Source of the DNA: Kappaphycus alvarezii | Lineage: Eukaryota > Rhodophyta > Florideophyceae > Gigartinales > Solieriaceae | DNA length: 64,000 bases | Direction of reading: 5' to 3' | NCBI GenBank assembly: GCA_002205965.3 | Contig: NADL03000107.1 | Location: 1-64,000 of the forward strand | In this document: piece after piece, positions 31,727-43,400 of the stretch | Layout: every line of letters begins with the position of its first letter | Numbering within the stretch: the first letter of the stretch is position 1 | Program-made: the position numbers and the translations under genes | The notes under the pieces: model-generated | What the model saw: the letters and a program-made list of their open reading frames with translations, nothing else | Database searches by the model: none | Told to the model about the DNA's origin: nothing

Positions 31727-32188
31727 TTGCTACCTAGGAAACCCTGCTCAAATTTATCGGACAGCTGTCTTGTTTTGGATGCCCTACCGGGTAACCTTTG
31801 CCCACTTTATAGGACTACCCGCTGCCTCCTAGGAAACTCCGGGAAAAATTCGATAATTCTAAGTGTTGGATGTGTGTTTTCTAGGTTCCGTTGTAAGCTC
31901 TGTAATAAGGTCTTCAGCACTCTAGGTGAAAGGGAGTTCCACTACGCCTTTAACGTACACGCTCGGGCTGCACAGTATCAGAGGAAAGAGAAGTACCCTC
32001 CGTATTGTCGTGCTTGTGAAGGGCCATTCCCATCGGTCCACGACCTTAAGCGTCACTTACGTACTTCAGCCCATGCGAACGCCGTAAGAAGAGGAAAGTC
32101 GTTGCATAAAAAACACAAAACAATTTCTGCATTTAGGTTACAAATTGTTGATTTTGCTTACACTACATTGCATTACAGTCACTACTGA
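31727..32188 (+). CDS. C2H2 zinc-finger protein fragment (two CX2C-X12-HX5H fingers)
   Basis: Two fingers: CKLCNKVF...FHYAFNVH and CRACEGPF...KRHLRTSAH, each Cys-x2-Cys-x12-His-x5-His. The His-x5-His spacing and long form are typical of dsRNA/RNA-binding (matrin/U1-like) or HX5H C2H2 fingers rather than TFIIIA fingers. A basic tail (RRGKSLHKKHK) follows. The part before 31885 looks unlike protein, and TGTGTGTTTTCTAG at 31871-31884 looks like a 3' splice site, so the real exon probably starts at 31885. Upstream exon not identified. Function unknown. Confidence 0.5.
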   Translation: MLPRKPCSNLSDSCLVLDALPGNLCPLYRTTRCLLGNSGKNSIILSVGCVFSRFRCKLCNKVFSTLGEREFHYAFNVHARAAQYQRKEKYPPYCRACEGPFPSVHDLKRHLRTSAHANAVRRGKSLHKKHKTISAFRLQIVDFAYTTLHYSHY

Positions 32189-33535
32189 GTTTTCACTCGA
32201 AAATCCCTTCCACGTGTATCAAATTGGACCCCAACACATCTCGGCTCCTCCCAACCCCTTACACACCGTTCTACATACCCCCTATGCACCTACAGTGCCC
32301 CGTTAGACCGATAATTAAATCCTGGGACGTTACCTTCACAGCTGAAAGCATTACAGTAAATGTGAAAGAAAGAAGGACGATGCAGCGGTGCCACACGCCC
32401 ACAGTATCTCAATGCAGTTCTTCAGGACTACGTCTGGAAATGTAAAAACGAACAGAATTAATCTTTTCAACGGGTTATCTGCGCATGTGCAAGAAGAGAC
32501 CCGAATTACATTACACTGCAATAACCTCTGAGCTAAAAAAATCAAGAACATGCCCGGTGCTGTTCTTCTGACAATATATAGTCCCGAAGACACTAACTTA
32601 CATGGTTTATGAAGAGCAATGTACAATTATCAGAATGGAATCTTTACTCACAGGAAATTTCGCTTTGATCATTGAGAAGGTATCCGAATCTGTGAGGTTC
32701 CCAGGATGTAGATCCCACAATGAGAAGTTTAAAGACTTGTTCCTTGGGTCGTCAACTACATAAAAGAGTCCCCAGATAGCAAAACTCACTGCAGAAATCA
32801 TTACAAGTACAATTCTAGATCGCCCAGTTACATTAGCTCTACCAATATTTATGTTACATAATGATAGACATGAAAAGTAGAGGTCCATGAAGCCAGACTG
32901 ACAACAAAAGGCTCTTTTTTTATTGCCAAAGTAAAACGAAAATCTGAAGTGCATAAAGGCACTGAGGTTATTTGGAAGAAATAGCTACCAAGAAGACTTT
33001 TCGCGCTTTGAGATCTTAGTAGACGCCCAAAGACGCAGTTGCTTCACGAAATCATCAGGAAATGAAACAGAAAACAGTTCAGTAATTTGAAGAACACGAA
33101 AAATCCTAGAAATGTACTTTTGGCAAGCGTACTCTGCTATGGGTCAAACTGAAAACTTGCTTCTGCTATCTTCGGTGCATTAGTGAAGGATCTAATCGAG
33201 AGGGGTCACATTCTGTTAGCGGAGCAGAAGAACAAGGCATGCAGACCAACTGTAAACACAGGAAAAGAAATAAAGATGATCTTCAGTAGACTGCAGACTG
33301 CAGCAGAGCGAGGAGCTGCAATCGGCTAGGAAGGCCTGCAGTAAATGATAGGCATATTTGCAGCAGATGCTAGGCACGGGTAAAGTAACGGTATCCGAAG
33401 TTATGAAGCAGGTCGCGCCTTCAGAGCAAGGCATCGCGAGATAACGTTTCGGTTTCATGACTCATAAGAGGCCAACAAGATTTGGGCAGAGAACAAAGAA
33501 TATGTTCAGCCTTTCCGTGGCATTATTACATAGAT
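32189..33535. other. No supportable gene
   Basis: Short frames on both strands, none with recognisable motifs. A minus-strand frame at 32607-32954 has hydrophobic runs but no family resemblance. Confidence 0.35.
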
Positions 33536-33659
33536 AGGAGAGGAAAATTATGGTTTACTTACTAACCACCACCTTATGTGGAAACTCGACGAAACTCCCT
33601 TCGAAGTTACGTACGGTAAGAAATAAAAGAGTTTCTCCTCTGCTTTAAGAAATCACGGT

Positions 33660-34130
33660 GTGTTTAGAAATTTAGCACTGCGTATGCTGCATCAAAGCAT
33701 GTCACTGCGATTCCATATGTGTCCGCTATCAACCACCCGTCTTTTTCACAAGCCGTTTGTTCACGTGCAATTTCTTACTTTGGGAGAAACTGTGAAACGA
33801 AGCCGTAATGAAATGAAGGAAAAATCTCCGCAGCATGCTGAAAAGGGTAAGGAAATGGGTGCAGGGGAGGAGAAAGGAAAGCCGAAAGAGAAAAGGACGT
33901 TAGAAGAAAAGCAAGAAAGAGAGGTTAAAAGGAAAAGGATCCCCGAAGAAACGGAAGATTGTATAGAGAGGGTAGCACTTGACGAAGATGTTTTTTGTGT
34001 AGTTCTACGGGAGTGCTTTCGAACTTTGGGGAATTGTAAGATATATCGGGCGAAGAGGAAGTTTGGGTGTATGAAGGATCTAAAGTTACGCAGGGAGGAT
34101 GGGCTGACGTCTCTCTTCTTTGATGGTTGA
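33660..34130 (+). CDS. Lys/Glu-rich ORF, unrecognised
   Basis: 156 codons. The middle (about residues 45-95) is a charged run (EKGKEMGAGEEKGKPKEKR), probably disordered or coiled. The C-terminal 55 residues (VFCVVLRECFRTLGNC...) look folded. About 70 bp upstream a different frame gives ETPFEVTYGK, like the SPFELMYG motif after a gypsy integrase core, so this may be the tail of an old gypsy pol. The evidence for a functional gene is weak. Confidence 0.25.
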   Translation: MFRNLALRMLHQSMSLRFHMCPLSTTRLFHKPFVHVQFLTLGETVKRSRNEMKEKSPQHAEKGKEMGAGEEKGKPKEKRTLEEKQEREVKRKRIPEETEDCIERVALDEDVFCVVLRECFRTLGNCKIYRAKRKFGCMKDLKLRREDGLTSLFFDG

Positions 34131-34329
34131 GACATAGCACACATCCTCTTGCCGTAGATGTAGGTTACAGAAATTAAACCAATGCCAAAATATGACTGAT
34201 GATAAGAGGAATCGATCTGTTGGGGAATTACTGGTCATAATTTAAAGAAAATTAATTGCGTACATCGCATTTTCATGGCGAATCAAATGATGTGCTTCTT
34301 GTACCGATCGTTACAGAAGAAAAGAAAAA

Positions 34330-36396
34330 GGAGTGGTTACGCTTGGATCAGGACGAAATTAAAATTCCAAGCATTTCATGGTACCGCATCCAAGGTATAG
34401 CGGCATGAACAAAAACAATATCTTCTTTTTGAATCCCCGAGGCGTTTCGCGATTTACGAAAAATTTCGCGATGCGCCGCAAAAGCGACACTGAGAAGGCC
34501 CTCCAGATTCTTTTTCATCTGGAGGAAAAGGCATTTGAATGGTACTACGAGAAATCACGGAGGATGGAGCCCTTATCGAAGAGGCCCAGAAGTATGACGT
34601 CCTGGAAAGCATTTTTATTGTTGATTTTTCGAAGAAGATTAACCACAAGGAAAACTTTAACGAAGCCTGTGGTCGTTGAAACTGGAAATAGAGGACCCAG
34701 ACGGCTCATTAAGCAATAAAGGTGCCCTAATACAGGGGGTGGGCTTCAATGATGCAGAGTCGTTCGTTTTGCTTCGGATGTCTGTCGCGGGACACCCAGA
34801 GTTGGTGCAGTTGGTGATATATCGGCTCTAGCAGACTATATTGGACTAAAAAAAGGCGATAAGACACTTTTTATCGGTCAGAAGCCACTATTTGGAACCA
34901 CAGGACAAGAATCGGAAGCGCTTGTGGCTCTGAAGGAGATTCTATCGCAGCTGGATGTTCGTGAGAGGAACACGAACAGCGAAAAAAAGTCGATCAGCTC
35001 GCTGGTCAGTTCGCCGAGCTCACGTTGTTCGTGAAGAAGCAAGTGGATAAGTGCGGACCGGCGGCTCCTTTGTACGAGGACTTCAGTTGCAGCTATTGCG
35101 GGCAGAAGAGTAAGAAGAAGGAGAGCAGGGTACGGAGAGCCAAGAAAGAGACAGGCAGCTTGCATGACAATGTGAAAAATTATAGTGCGGTCGCGGAGCT
35201 TGCATCTTACCATACAGGGATGACTTTGGGCAACTTCTTCGTTGAGATCAGGACGGAAGGAACTCAGAAGAGTGGTAGGCAAGACTGCTCCAGTGACTCA
35301 ATCCTCTGTACCTAAGCCGTTGGGTAGCCCTTTTCTGTTGAAAGTCGTCGCGATGAAGGCGTACGGGACGAAGACACATGCTCTGTTGGACACAAAAGCC
35401 GTCCCAAATCTGATTTCATGGGAATTTTGCAAGAAACCGGCATTATCTCCTATGGTTAAGGACCGTGACGTGACCGTCGCAGACGTGACGGTTGCCGAAG
35501 TCGCCGGTTGCCTGTTAGAGGTCCCAGTATCTTGTGGATCGTTGGTGGTGTCATTGCATTTCTTTGTAGTGCGTAACGTCCCGTTCGAATCCATTATCAA
35601 AAGTCGGACCTTGGATTCTCTGCAGGATAACCTTTACTACGGACGTCAACAGGTCAAAGTGGCGGTTGGGAAGAGGAAGGTATTTTTACCACTACTCAGC
35701 GATCCTCCCGTGGTCGGTGGGAAGCGTACTGACAGTGAGAATATGACATCCCCCACCGAATCGAAGGAAGAGCAGTTTACCGCTTCATCCTCATCGGAGT
35801 CGGTTGTCAGTGATAGCAGATCACATACTGAGCATGATATGGTGCTTGCGATACTGAACAAGGAACTTTACGAACCGGATTTGAAAGTATGCGTAGAGGA
35901 TAGAGGTGAAGTGCGGAAGACGAGGATGTAGAATGGGTTTTTCTACTCGCCTTTAAGGTTAAGCATCTGGAAGGAAGGGGGCAGAGGGCACTAGTTAGGG
36001 CACTCAAGGACACTGACGCCATAGCTTGAGATATCCACTATCTCGAGACGGCTAAAGTTCCGGTGTCACACTCCTTTGAGTTCATGGAAGACAATCCGAT
36101 TCACTCAAGGGCTCACCGTATGGCCCCAATGACAATTCAGTCGTGAGGACGGATCTTAACGAGCTTCTGGAAGCAGGAATTTATCACGCCTGCGAGTTCG
36201 GCCTGGTCATTCCCCGTCATTATGGCGATAAAAGAAAAATGGAAGGCCCCCTTTTTTTGTCGACTACCGCTAGCTCAATAGAGTTATGAAGCCTAGCAGT
36301 TAGCCATTGCCGAAGATCGAGGAACTCTTAGATGAAGTCGCGGTCTCTAGGGTCTTCACGGCATTGGACCTCTATTCGGGCTACTGGCAGGTGCGG
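34330..36396 (+). pseudogene. Old gypsy relic: gag, protease and start of RT
   Basis: Distantly parallel to the full gypsy elements but a different family. A broken gag-like region runs to about 35110 (AELTLFVKKQVDKC, FSCSYCGQ). Next is YSAVAELASYHTGMTLGNFF, corresponding to YNLVAELASAPTGITFGQLL of the full copies. The frame 35242-35931 has the protease site as ALLDTKAVPNLIS, with Lys where Gly is essential. It ends with an acidic Ser-rich spacer, then VPVSHSFEF and RT motifs FVDYR, PLPKIEELLDEV and FTALDLYSGYWQV ending at 36396. RT palm, RNase H, integrase and LTRs are absent. Several in-frame stops. Confidence 0.7.
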
Positions 36397-37400
36397 ATAG
36401 TGACACGGTTGGTCATTTTCAACTTTCTCTTACCCCTAAGCTTGAGCAAGTTCTCAGCTTTAAATACGTTTTTCACCCTCTTCTCAATTTATTTAGGACC
36501 TCCTTTTCTGCATTGCTTGGCAGCGATAGCGGGCGGCATGGTGCACACGATTGAAAACTACGTCCACACCTAAATTTAATGCGATGGGTTTTTTCTTTGA
36601 TGTAGCTAAGTGCAATAAGCACGTAAAGTGAGCAGGATAGTGCTCCAATATTTGAGTTCCCGCCCAGAGCCTCTGAGTACTATGGGGTGGCTTTTTGTGG
36701 GTGGGTGAGAGATGATTTATTAGTGCAAACTGAGCCAAATAGATGGGAAACAGGTTAAGCTGAAGCACAGTGTCGTTGCCCATAATTTAACCCTATCCCC
36801 AAATTCATCAATTATCGAACTGTGCAAGTTGTGCAAATTTTAAATCCAAGTGATTTTTAGATTTGCACTCCGAATTTCTGAACGTCCCACGAAATCGTAT
36901 TTCGGGGTCAATCAGCTCTGATATCGTTTGAACTACATTCCGGTGAATCGGGGTCCAAAAGGCCCGTACTGGATATTGGACCCAAAATTTCCCCAAAAGA
37001 ATCCAATCAGAGGCCAATCAGCGTGAATTTCTCGCACTGTGCAATACAGTAATGTACAGTGCGCGAGAAATAATGTATTTTGGTGCGCTATTCGAGCACT
37101 GCCACTGTTCGAAGTTAACTGTTACCATTGCCCCGTGACAAATTCAGAGAAGCTTCCTCTTCGAATTACCCCCTGCACTTGATCTGATCGATGAGAGCAT
37201 TTCATATCTATCTGAGACCTTCTCCTTTCGCACACCTCTTCTTCGCTGACTGGGAGACAACGAACAACATTTGGGGAACATAAATTTCTCAGTGGCGCGT
37301 AAAAGAATAACAGAGATATTGAGTGATATTTTGGCATCATGCCACGGGCTCCATGTCACAATCGGCGCGGTCTACTTCGGTGGAAACCCGTGGTAAGCGT
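36397..37400. other. Non-coding, with one inverted repeat
   Basis: No gene recognised. ATTTCTCGCACTGTGCA (37027-37043) is inverted at 37053-37071 (TGTACAGTGCGCGAGAAAT), a hairpin that includes a TACAGT motif. It might be a transposon end, but no partner was seen. Confidence 0.35.
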
Positions 37401-40400
37401 CCTGAAAAGTTTACTCTCTCAAATTAGGCTCAAACGTCAGACTAAAACCAAAGCCCTATCTTTTTGCTAAATTTTTTTTTGCAGTATGGGAGCCTGAAAT
37501 TGATGGAAGCCAGAAGAAAGCATTGCGGCTTAAGTTTCTTGAACCATAGAGCATAACATATTCATTTTCTATTAATTAAAATTATTCGATGCGTTACGGT
37601 CGAAGTCTTTTCGTGGATTGATTTTCATTAATTGAAGAAAATTTGCCAAACCATATTTTATGCAATTTTGATTGCAATCGTGTGACATTAAAAATAAAAC
37701 AAAGTAAGTACAAAAAAAGTGAATACGATTGAATCTTACGACGAGAATACTCCAGAACCGTAGAAGGTTTTTAAGAAACAAACTTTGTTTGTCTGTTTGG
37801 AGTTCTTTTAAGTGTTTCTGGATTGATAATAAAGTAATCGATTCCATGATTATCTGCATTGAAATCTTGATTTTTTGAATTGCGCTGATCTGAAACTCTC
37901 TTATATTACAAAGAAGAAACTTTCTTTAGCGTCCTGCGAGAACTTGGAAAAGATATGTTTCCTTCTGCGGGATAGATTCATAAGTCCAGAAAATGTTGCC
38001 TCCAGAGTACGTATGCCTTCACATAAATATTGAGGTGGAAAATCAAAATAAAACCTAATCCCCTTTTCTGTAGATGTCGTTACCGAATTTATTATCATAC
38101 TAGATATAGGTGCTATTGTCTAGGATATATTCTTAATCATTTCTAAAATTTAATTAGTGCTTCATATTTGATACAGGAAAGATGAATACGACAAAATAGA
38201 TCAAATTAATGTAATCTAAATATCTCAGGAGGGAATTTTGGTTTGCTCGATATTCAATTGGAATTGCGTGGTCTTATTCTTTCGTTATCATATAGGAAAA
38301 ATAAAAATAAATTAGATAATTCTATCACGGCCACTGTATTAAAGGAATTTATGTGCACGTAAAATGCTTAGGGGATAGCCCGACATAAAAATATCAGTTG
38401 TGAGAAAGAATCCCTGCAAAATTCTTTTAAAGACGAAGTTAATATACAATCCCGAGAATCATTGCACGAGCGTCCAGTTACAGACTAGGCGTCCTCTCTA
38501 CCCTTTTAAAATGAAGATAAATGTATGAGTATGTATCTGCAATCTTGAAACTTATTGAATAAGATAGAGAGTAGGGTAAGTGAGGTTTTCAGATCGATAC
38601 AATTTGCTACTTTCCCCGCAATTTTCAGGATTACCTATCGCTATCCGTACAGTATAGTAGAAATTATGCCTCATAAAATTTCTGTTAGTGATATTTCATT
38701 TGAAAAAGCGATATCCAGGCTGCTGTGGAATTACAATAATCTTAAGACCGAATCTCCAAGGAACCCGTTCTATAGATGCCAGGCAAAGAGGCCGGAATGA
38801 ATGCAGATTCACGTAAAATATGCTTCAAACGGAACAGATCTGACCAACTTGAAAAGAAGTTGTCCTCTTAATAGGTAAAACAGCGCTAAAATAGAGATTT
38901 TTCGTGCGGTTTGTGTTACGAGAAATGAAAGACCATGCTAAAATTTAGAATAGTAAAAACGCAAAATTATGTGAACATATCTAATATGAAGTGTTATTCT
39001 ATTCGTTTTTGGGCTCTCACCTGATGGATCGCTAAATTTTATTTGATGAAATGATATTTTTTACTGATCTGACCATACATCTGTTTCATGAGTGAGCAGT
39101 CAATTTACAAAGTTTTGAATTTACCTCTTTCCTTCCTATACTTTTTGAAATTGAGGCCCATACGCTGATATTATCTCTCTAAACTCCAAACGTATTTCAT
39201 TGCCTCAAACCACAGGCAATGGTCATGCGTTTAGTTTCAATGGCGTGAAAATCTTGATAAGCGAAGAAGATACTAAATTTCGCACAGCAAACATCAAAGA
39301 TGCTTTATAAAAATTACATACTGCTTCCCAGAGCCAATAATCATATATAGGCCGCAAGGTAGCATAAAAGGGATCATATAAAGGTGGTGAAATTCGAGAT
39401 AGACATTTTTGTAATAGGAATCGTAATTTAGGTAAGGAAATGACAGGGCATGAGACTGTTACTGCTTTAGACCTTAAGCTAAACTATTGAGCAATCTAAG
39501 TGCCCCCATGTGTGTTTGGGAAGCAGTCGTAACTCAATCTCAAGGTTCGCAGAGAAATATGGAAGAAAACAGAGATAGTTATATTTATTGAAAGTTTGAC
39601 GCCATTCCTGTGCTGAACATGTCCTGCAACAAATATTTTGTTGAATTCACCTGTATCTAGAACAAATCAAACTAATCCAGTTCGAAAAAGGAGAAATCTG
39701 AAGTTTGAAATGGTTTCTGATCGTATTCACTCGGTTTAAAAGTTCTTTTACTGTAACTTAATTTTATCGTACTCAGCTAGTGAAAGCGAATACGGCTGCT
39801 GAAAGTTCTAAAGGTAAATTGTGGAGTACAGAGGGAAAAATACAACTACATGCGCTACCGCAGAACAGAATCGCAGGCGGTTAGATAGGACGAAACCGGA
39901 ATATATCGTAAAAATGTTTTCAACTAAGACTGAATAAAAGATTCTGGAGGAATTTCATTGCACTACCCTCTGAAATAAGAGAACTTTTCGGCTTTAGTAA
40001 GTTGGAAAGCAAAACAGAGGAAATTATAAATGGTGAAAGACCCAATTTCAGCCGCCTGTTCGTATTTTGACGAAATGCTTGGATATTCACGCGGTCTTTC
40101 GAGACTCTTTATTGTTTATTTCCGCCGAAAATTACAGTAGTATCCTCTTGTACCTCTACTACCCTGTAAGGACCTGCTGCTACTGGTGCAAGCTTATGTT
40201 TGCTTTCATGTTTTCCGAAATATTCCTTCCGAAGAAAGATATAAGATACCGCGGGGTACTTTACTTTGACGTGCGAAGTCTTGCGTCTAAATTACATGCT
40301 CCAGGAGCAATATGGGGCCTAATTTTCTTTTAGAGATCTTCCGAAAAGATTGCATTTCATCCTGACAGTGGCCCCTAAAGTGAATGCGGCAAGAGTGAAA

Positions 40401-43400
40401 TAGGCTATTTTCTGGACTTTCACTATTTTAATATTTGAAACATGAAGCTTTTTGCAATTCAGCTGCGAAGCTTTGAACACATTATTTTGATCTGAAATTT
40501 GTCCCCAGCATTAGCTCACAAAACACAGCGGATGCAATTTGAAAAGCTTCGTTTGAGAATCCTCGAGTTTGGAAGCAACAAACGTACTAAGCACTACCAG
40601 TGATCCAAGATAAGTACTAATCTCAGATTTTATACCATATGAAATACTTTGTGGTATATATTGAGCTGAAAAGAATAGTCGGTGTGATAATGCAGTATTG
40701 AAAGGGATTCCATTCATATCGACGGAGCAGGAGAATAGAGAGGCAGAAAAAATTCGTTACTTCGTATGTTTATTTGATTCTACGTATTGAAATTGATAAT
40801 ATTTACATGCACGACGAAAAAGAATAGGGAATTCAATACATACGTGTTGATATGATGATTAGTGTAAGTGATCTTTTAACCACGCAGACGGTAATATTGT
40901 TCAGTCGTATCCTCCACCATATGATAAAGATGGTATTTTTTCTTACTACACCGCGGCTGCTGTTGAGCAAAAACCACTCAAGTGGTTAACTGGCGAGTTA
41001 AGACGATTTAATTCACTGAACAGCTATGCGATACAAAAAGTGGTTGCAGAAAACGAAAAGAGCAAGAATTTTTCCCCTATAATTATTCTAGTAACATGGG
41101 TTTCCGAATCATTTGAGATAAGAGAACCTCCAATGAAGAATAAATAACCAATGATGTCAAGGTTTCGTGTGCAAAGATGATCTTTGGTCGTCAAAAGGAG
41201 ACCCGGCGGCACAATAGACAAACAAAAAGCACTGATTACTGCCTGAGTATTTATGGAAGGATAGTTCAGCGAGTTTTTCGCTGCTGTGGAATGAATTGCT
41301 ACCATTAAATCGGAAATCGTTTGTCTAGCAAAGGAAACCGCATCATGTTGGTGTGAATACATACTCTGACAGAGCAATTTTGGCAGTGAAAGTAACATTC
41401 TTCCTATTTCAATAGCTGATATTAACTTTAAACTATAATTTGGACATTGAATTAGGAGGCTGAAATTTCTCTCTGATCTCAAAATGGATCGATGTTTATT
41501 CAGTAAACTCTTTGAGATGTAAAGTTTTAAAAAAAGAATATAAAAGCTTCTTAGAGAAAATAACCAACTTTCGCATTATATATACATATTATTAATCATA
41601 CCAGAATTCTCAACAACATTATTAGATTTGAAGGACTGGAATCGAATTTTTCCGCCAAATCTTTTGGAGAAGTGAACATTATTTCCAGGATTTGGTTTCA
41701 TATGAATTTAAACCACTATATGCCTAGATGAATTATAATTTGCATCTATATTGTTGCAATGGTTCGCAAAACAGCACTAAATTACATTAACTACTTCAAT
41801 GGTGACATCGCTTGCTGAAGTTGAAAGTGACTTCTATCTTTTCCCTGATAATGGTATTTTTATTTCAATTATATACTCCGGTACTAGTACTTCTTTTCGT
41901 GAGCACAAAGTTTGAAATTAGTTCTGCTTTGAATATCGTTTTTCCAAAAATCCAGAAATATAACAAATTAATACTGAAACTGTATAATAATGCTGTTCAA
42001 TACCACGAAGAAACACCTCAAGAGTTTTAAGTAATTTTTTCAAATATTTTCAGGTTCCATTTCTGTCGTTATTAGGCATCGAGATGCAAATAGAGCAAAT
42101 ATTTAGCAACTCTGCTGTGAAAACTGGATTTTTCATTACTTTGAATGTATTTCTAAATGTTTAATAGTGAAAGACAACAAGTTGTGTATCTTTCTTCTTG
42201 GTAAGCATACTATACTGCCATTTCTCACAGTGTGAATTCTATCATGTAAGTAAATTGAGTTTTAGTAAAAATAATCACACTTGTGGTTGCGACTAATTTT
42301 TTTTGTTTTCTAGGATTGGAGCTATACTGTGGTCCAGATCTTAATACGTTTCCACACATATTGGAATTTGACGTCAAGTTTTGCATGATAATGAGGACAA
42401 TGAGAATTTTTTACTGGTTATTGCAGAACTGACATATTAATGGACCACTTGATATCGAAAACGTTGATCTATAGTCTCCTGAAATACTTTCCGAATTAGT
42501 TAGAAGCCTTGAAATCACACAGACAAAATCGTTAAAAAGGTTTAGAAGGAAATTACTAATCATGATCGGATAAAATTGCTAGTCATTCTGGAAGACAGTT
42601 AGAAAAAATATATTCTGCATTTATCAATTTTTCGATCTACGCAACATAAATAATCGACACGAATCATAATTTACCATTGTAACGTTATCAAGCTGAGTAT
42701 GATAGGATTTAATTAGCTGAAGGAGGGGAAAATGTGCTCCATTTAAGTAAGTTTAGATTTGGCTCCAACGCTCGTATTTTGTTTAGATACATCGTAAATT
42801 AAGTGCTGATGAAAGTAAACAAGAATAACAGATCTACAAAAATATCGATATTATTCCAGCAAGCAGGTATTATTTGTCGTATTTTGTATATTTTTATGAT
42901 GTTCTACACAGATGCAGTTGTACATAAGAGCGTTTTTTTGGAGAAATTTTTAGTAGTTAAGCTGATTTTATAGCCTTTCGTAGTGAAAAAAATTCATAGA
43001 AAAATTCTGGTTGCATTAAGACATATTGGCTGACGGTGCAAGCAGTAGGTCTAATAGACTATTAAAGGTTTCCAATAGAGTCTCAACAAGGAAATGTTTA
43101 GCGAAATGAGAAAATTTTCGCACATCAACAAAAACTTAGCCTCTGTCTATTGAAGACTCTTCTGAAAATCTCCGTACTATAAAAAGAGCTATTCCGTTTT
43201 TTCTAATTGTCAGATGACCTTAGAATATTGAGAGGAGTAGTCAGCGCAGATCAGATTCTTAGTACCAATTGCCCCAAAACTGAAATTTTAATACAGACAA
43301 AAGTGCTATTGTACTCTAATTTTTGGAACAAAGGAAGTTGAAAAGGACGAGGAAAACATCCAAGTGTCTACGTTTGCAGCTATAAGAGGTATATGTGCTG

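Noticed and set aside
33761..34144. 127-codon minus-strand ORF
   Set aside because: Ser/Phe-rich antisense shadow of the Lys/Glu-rich plus-strand frame.
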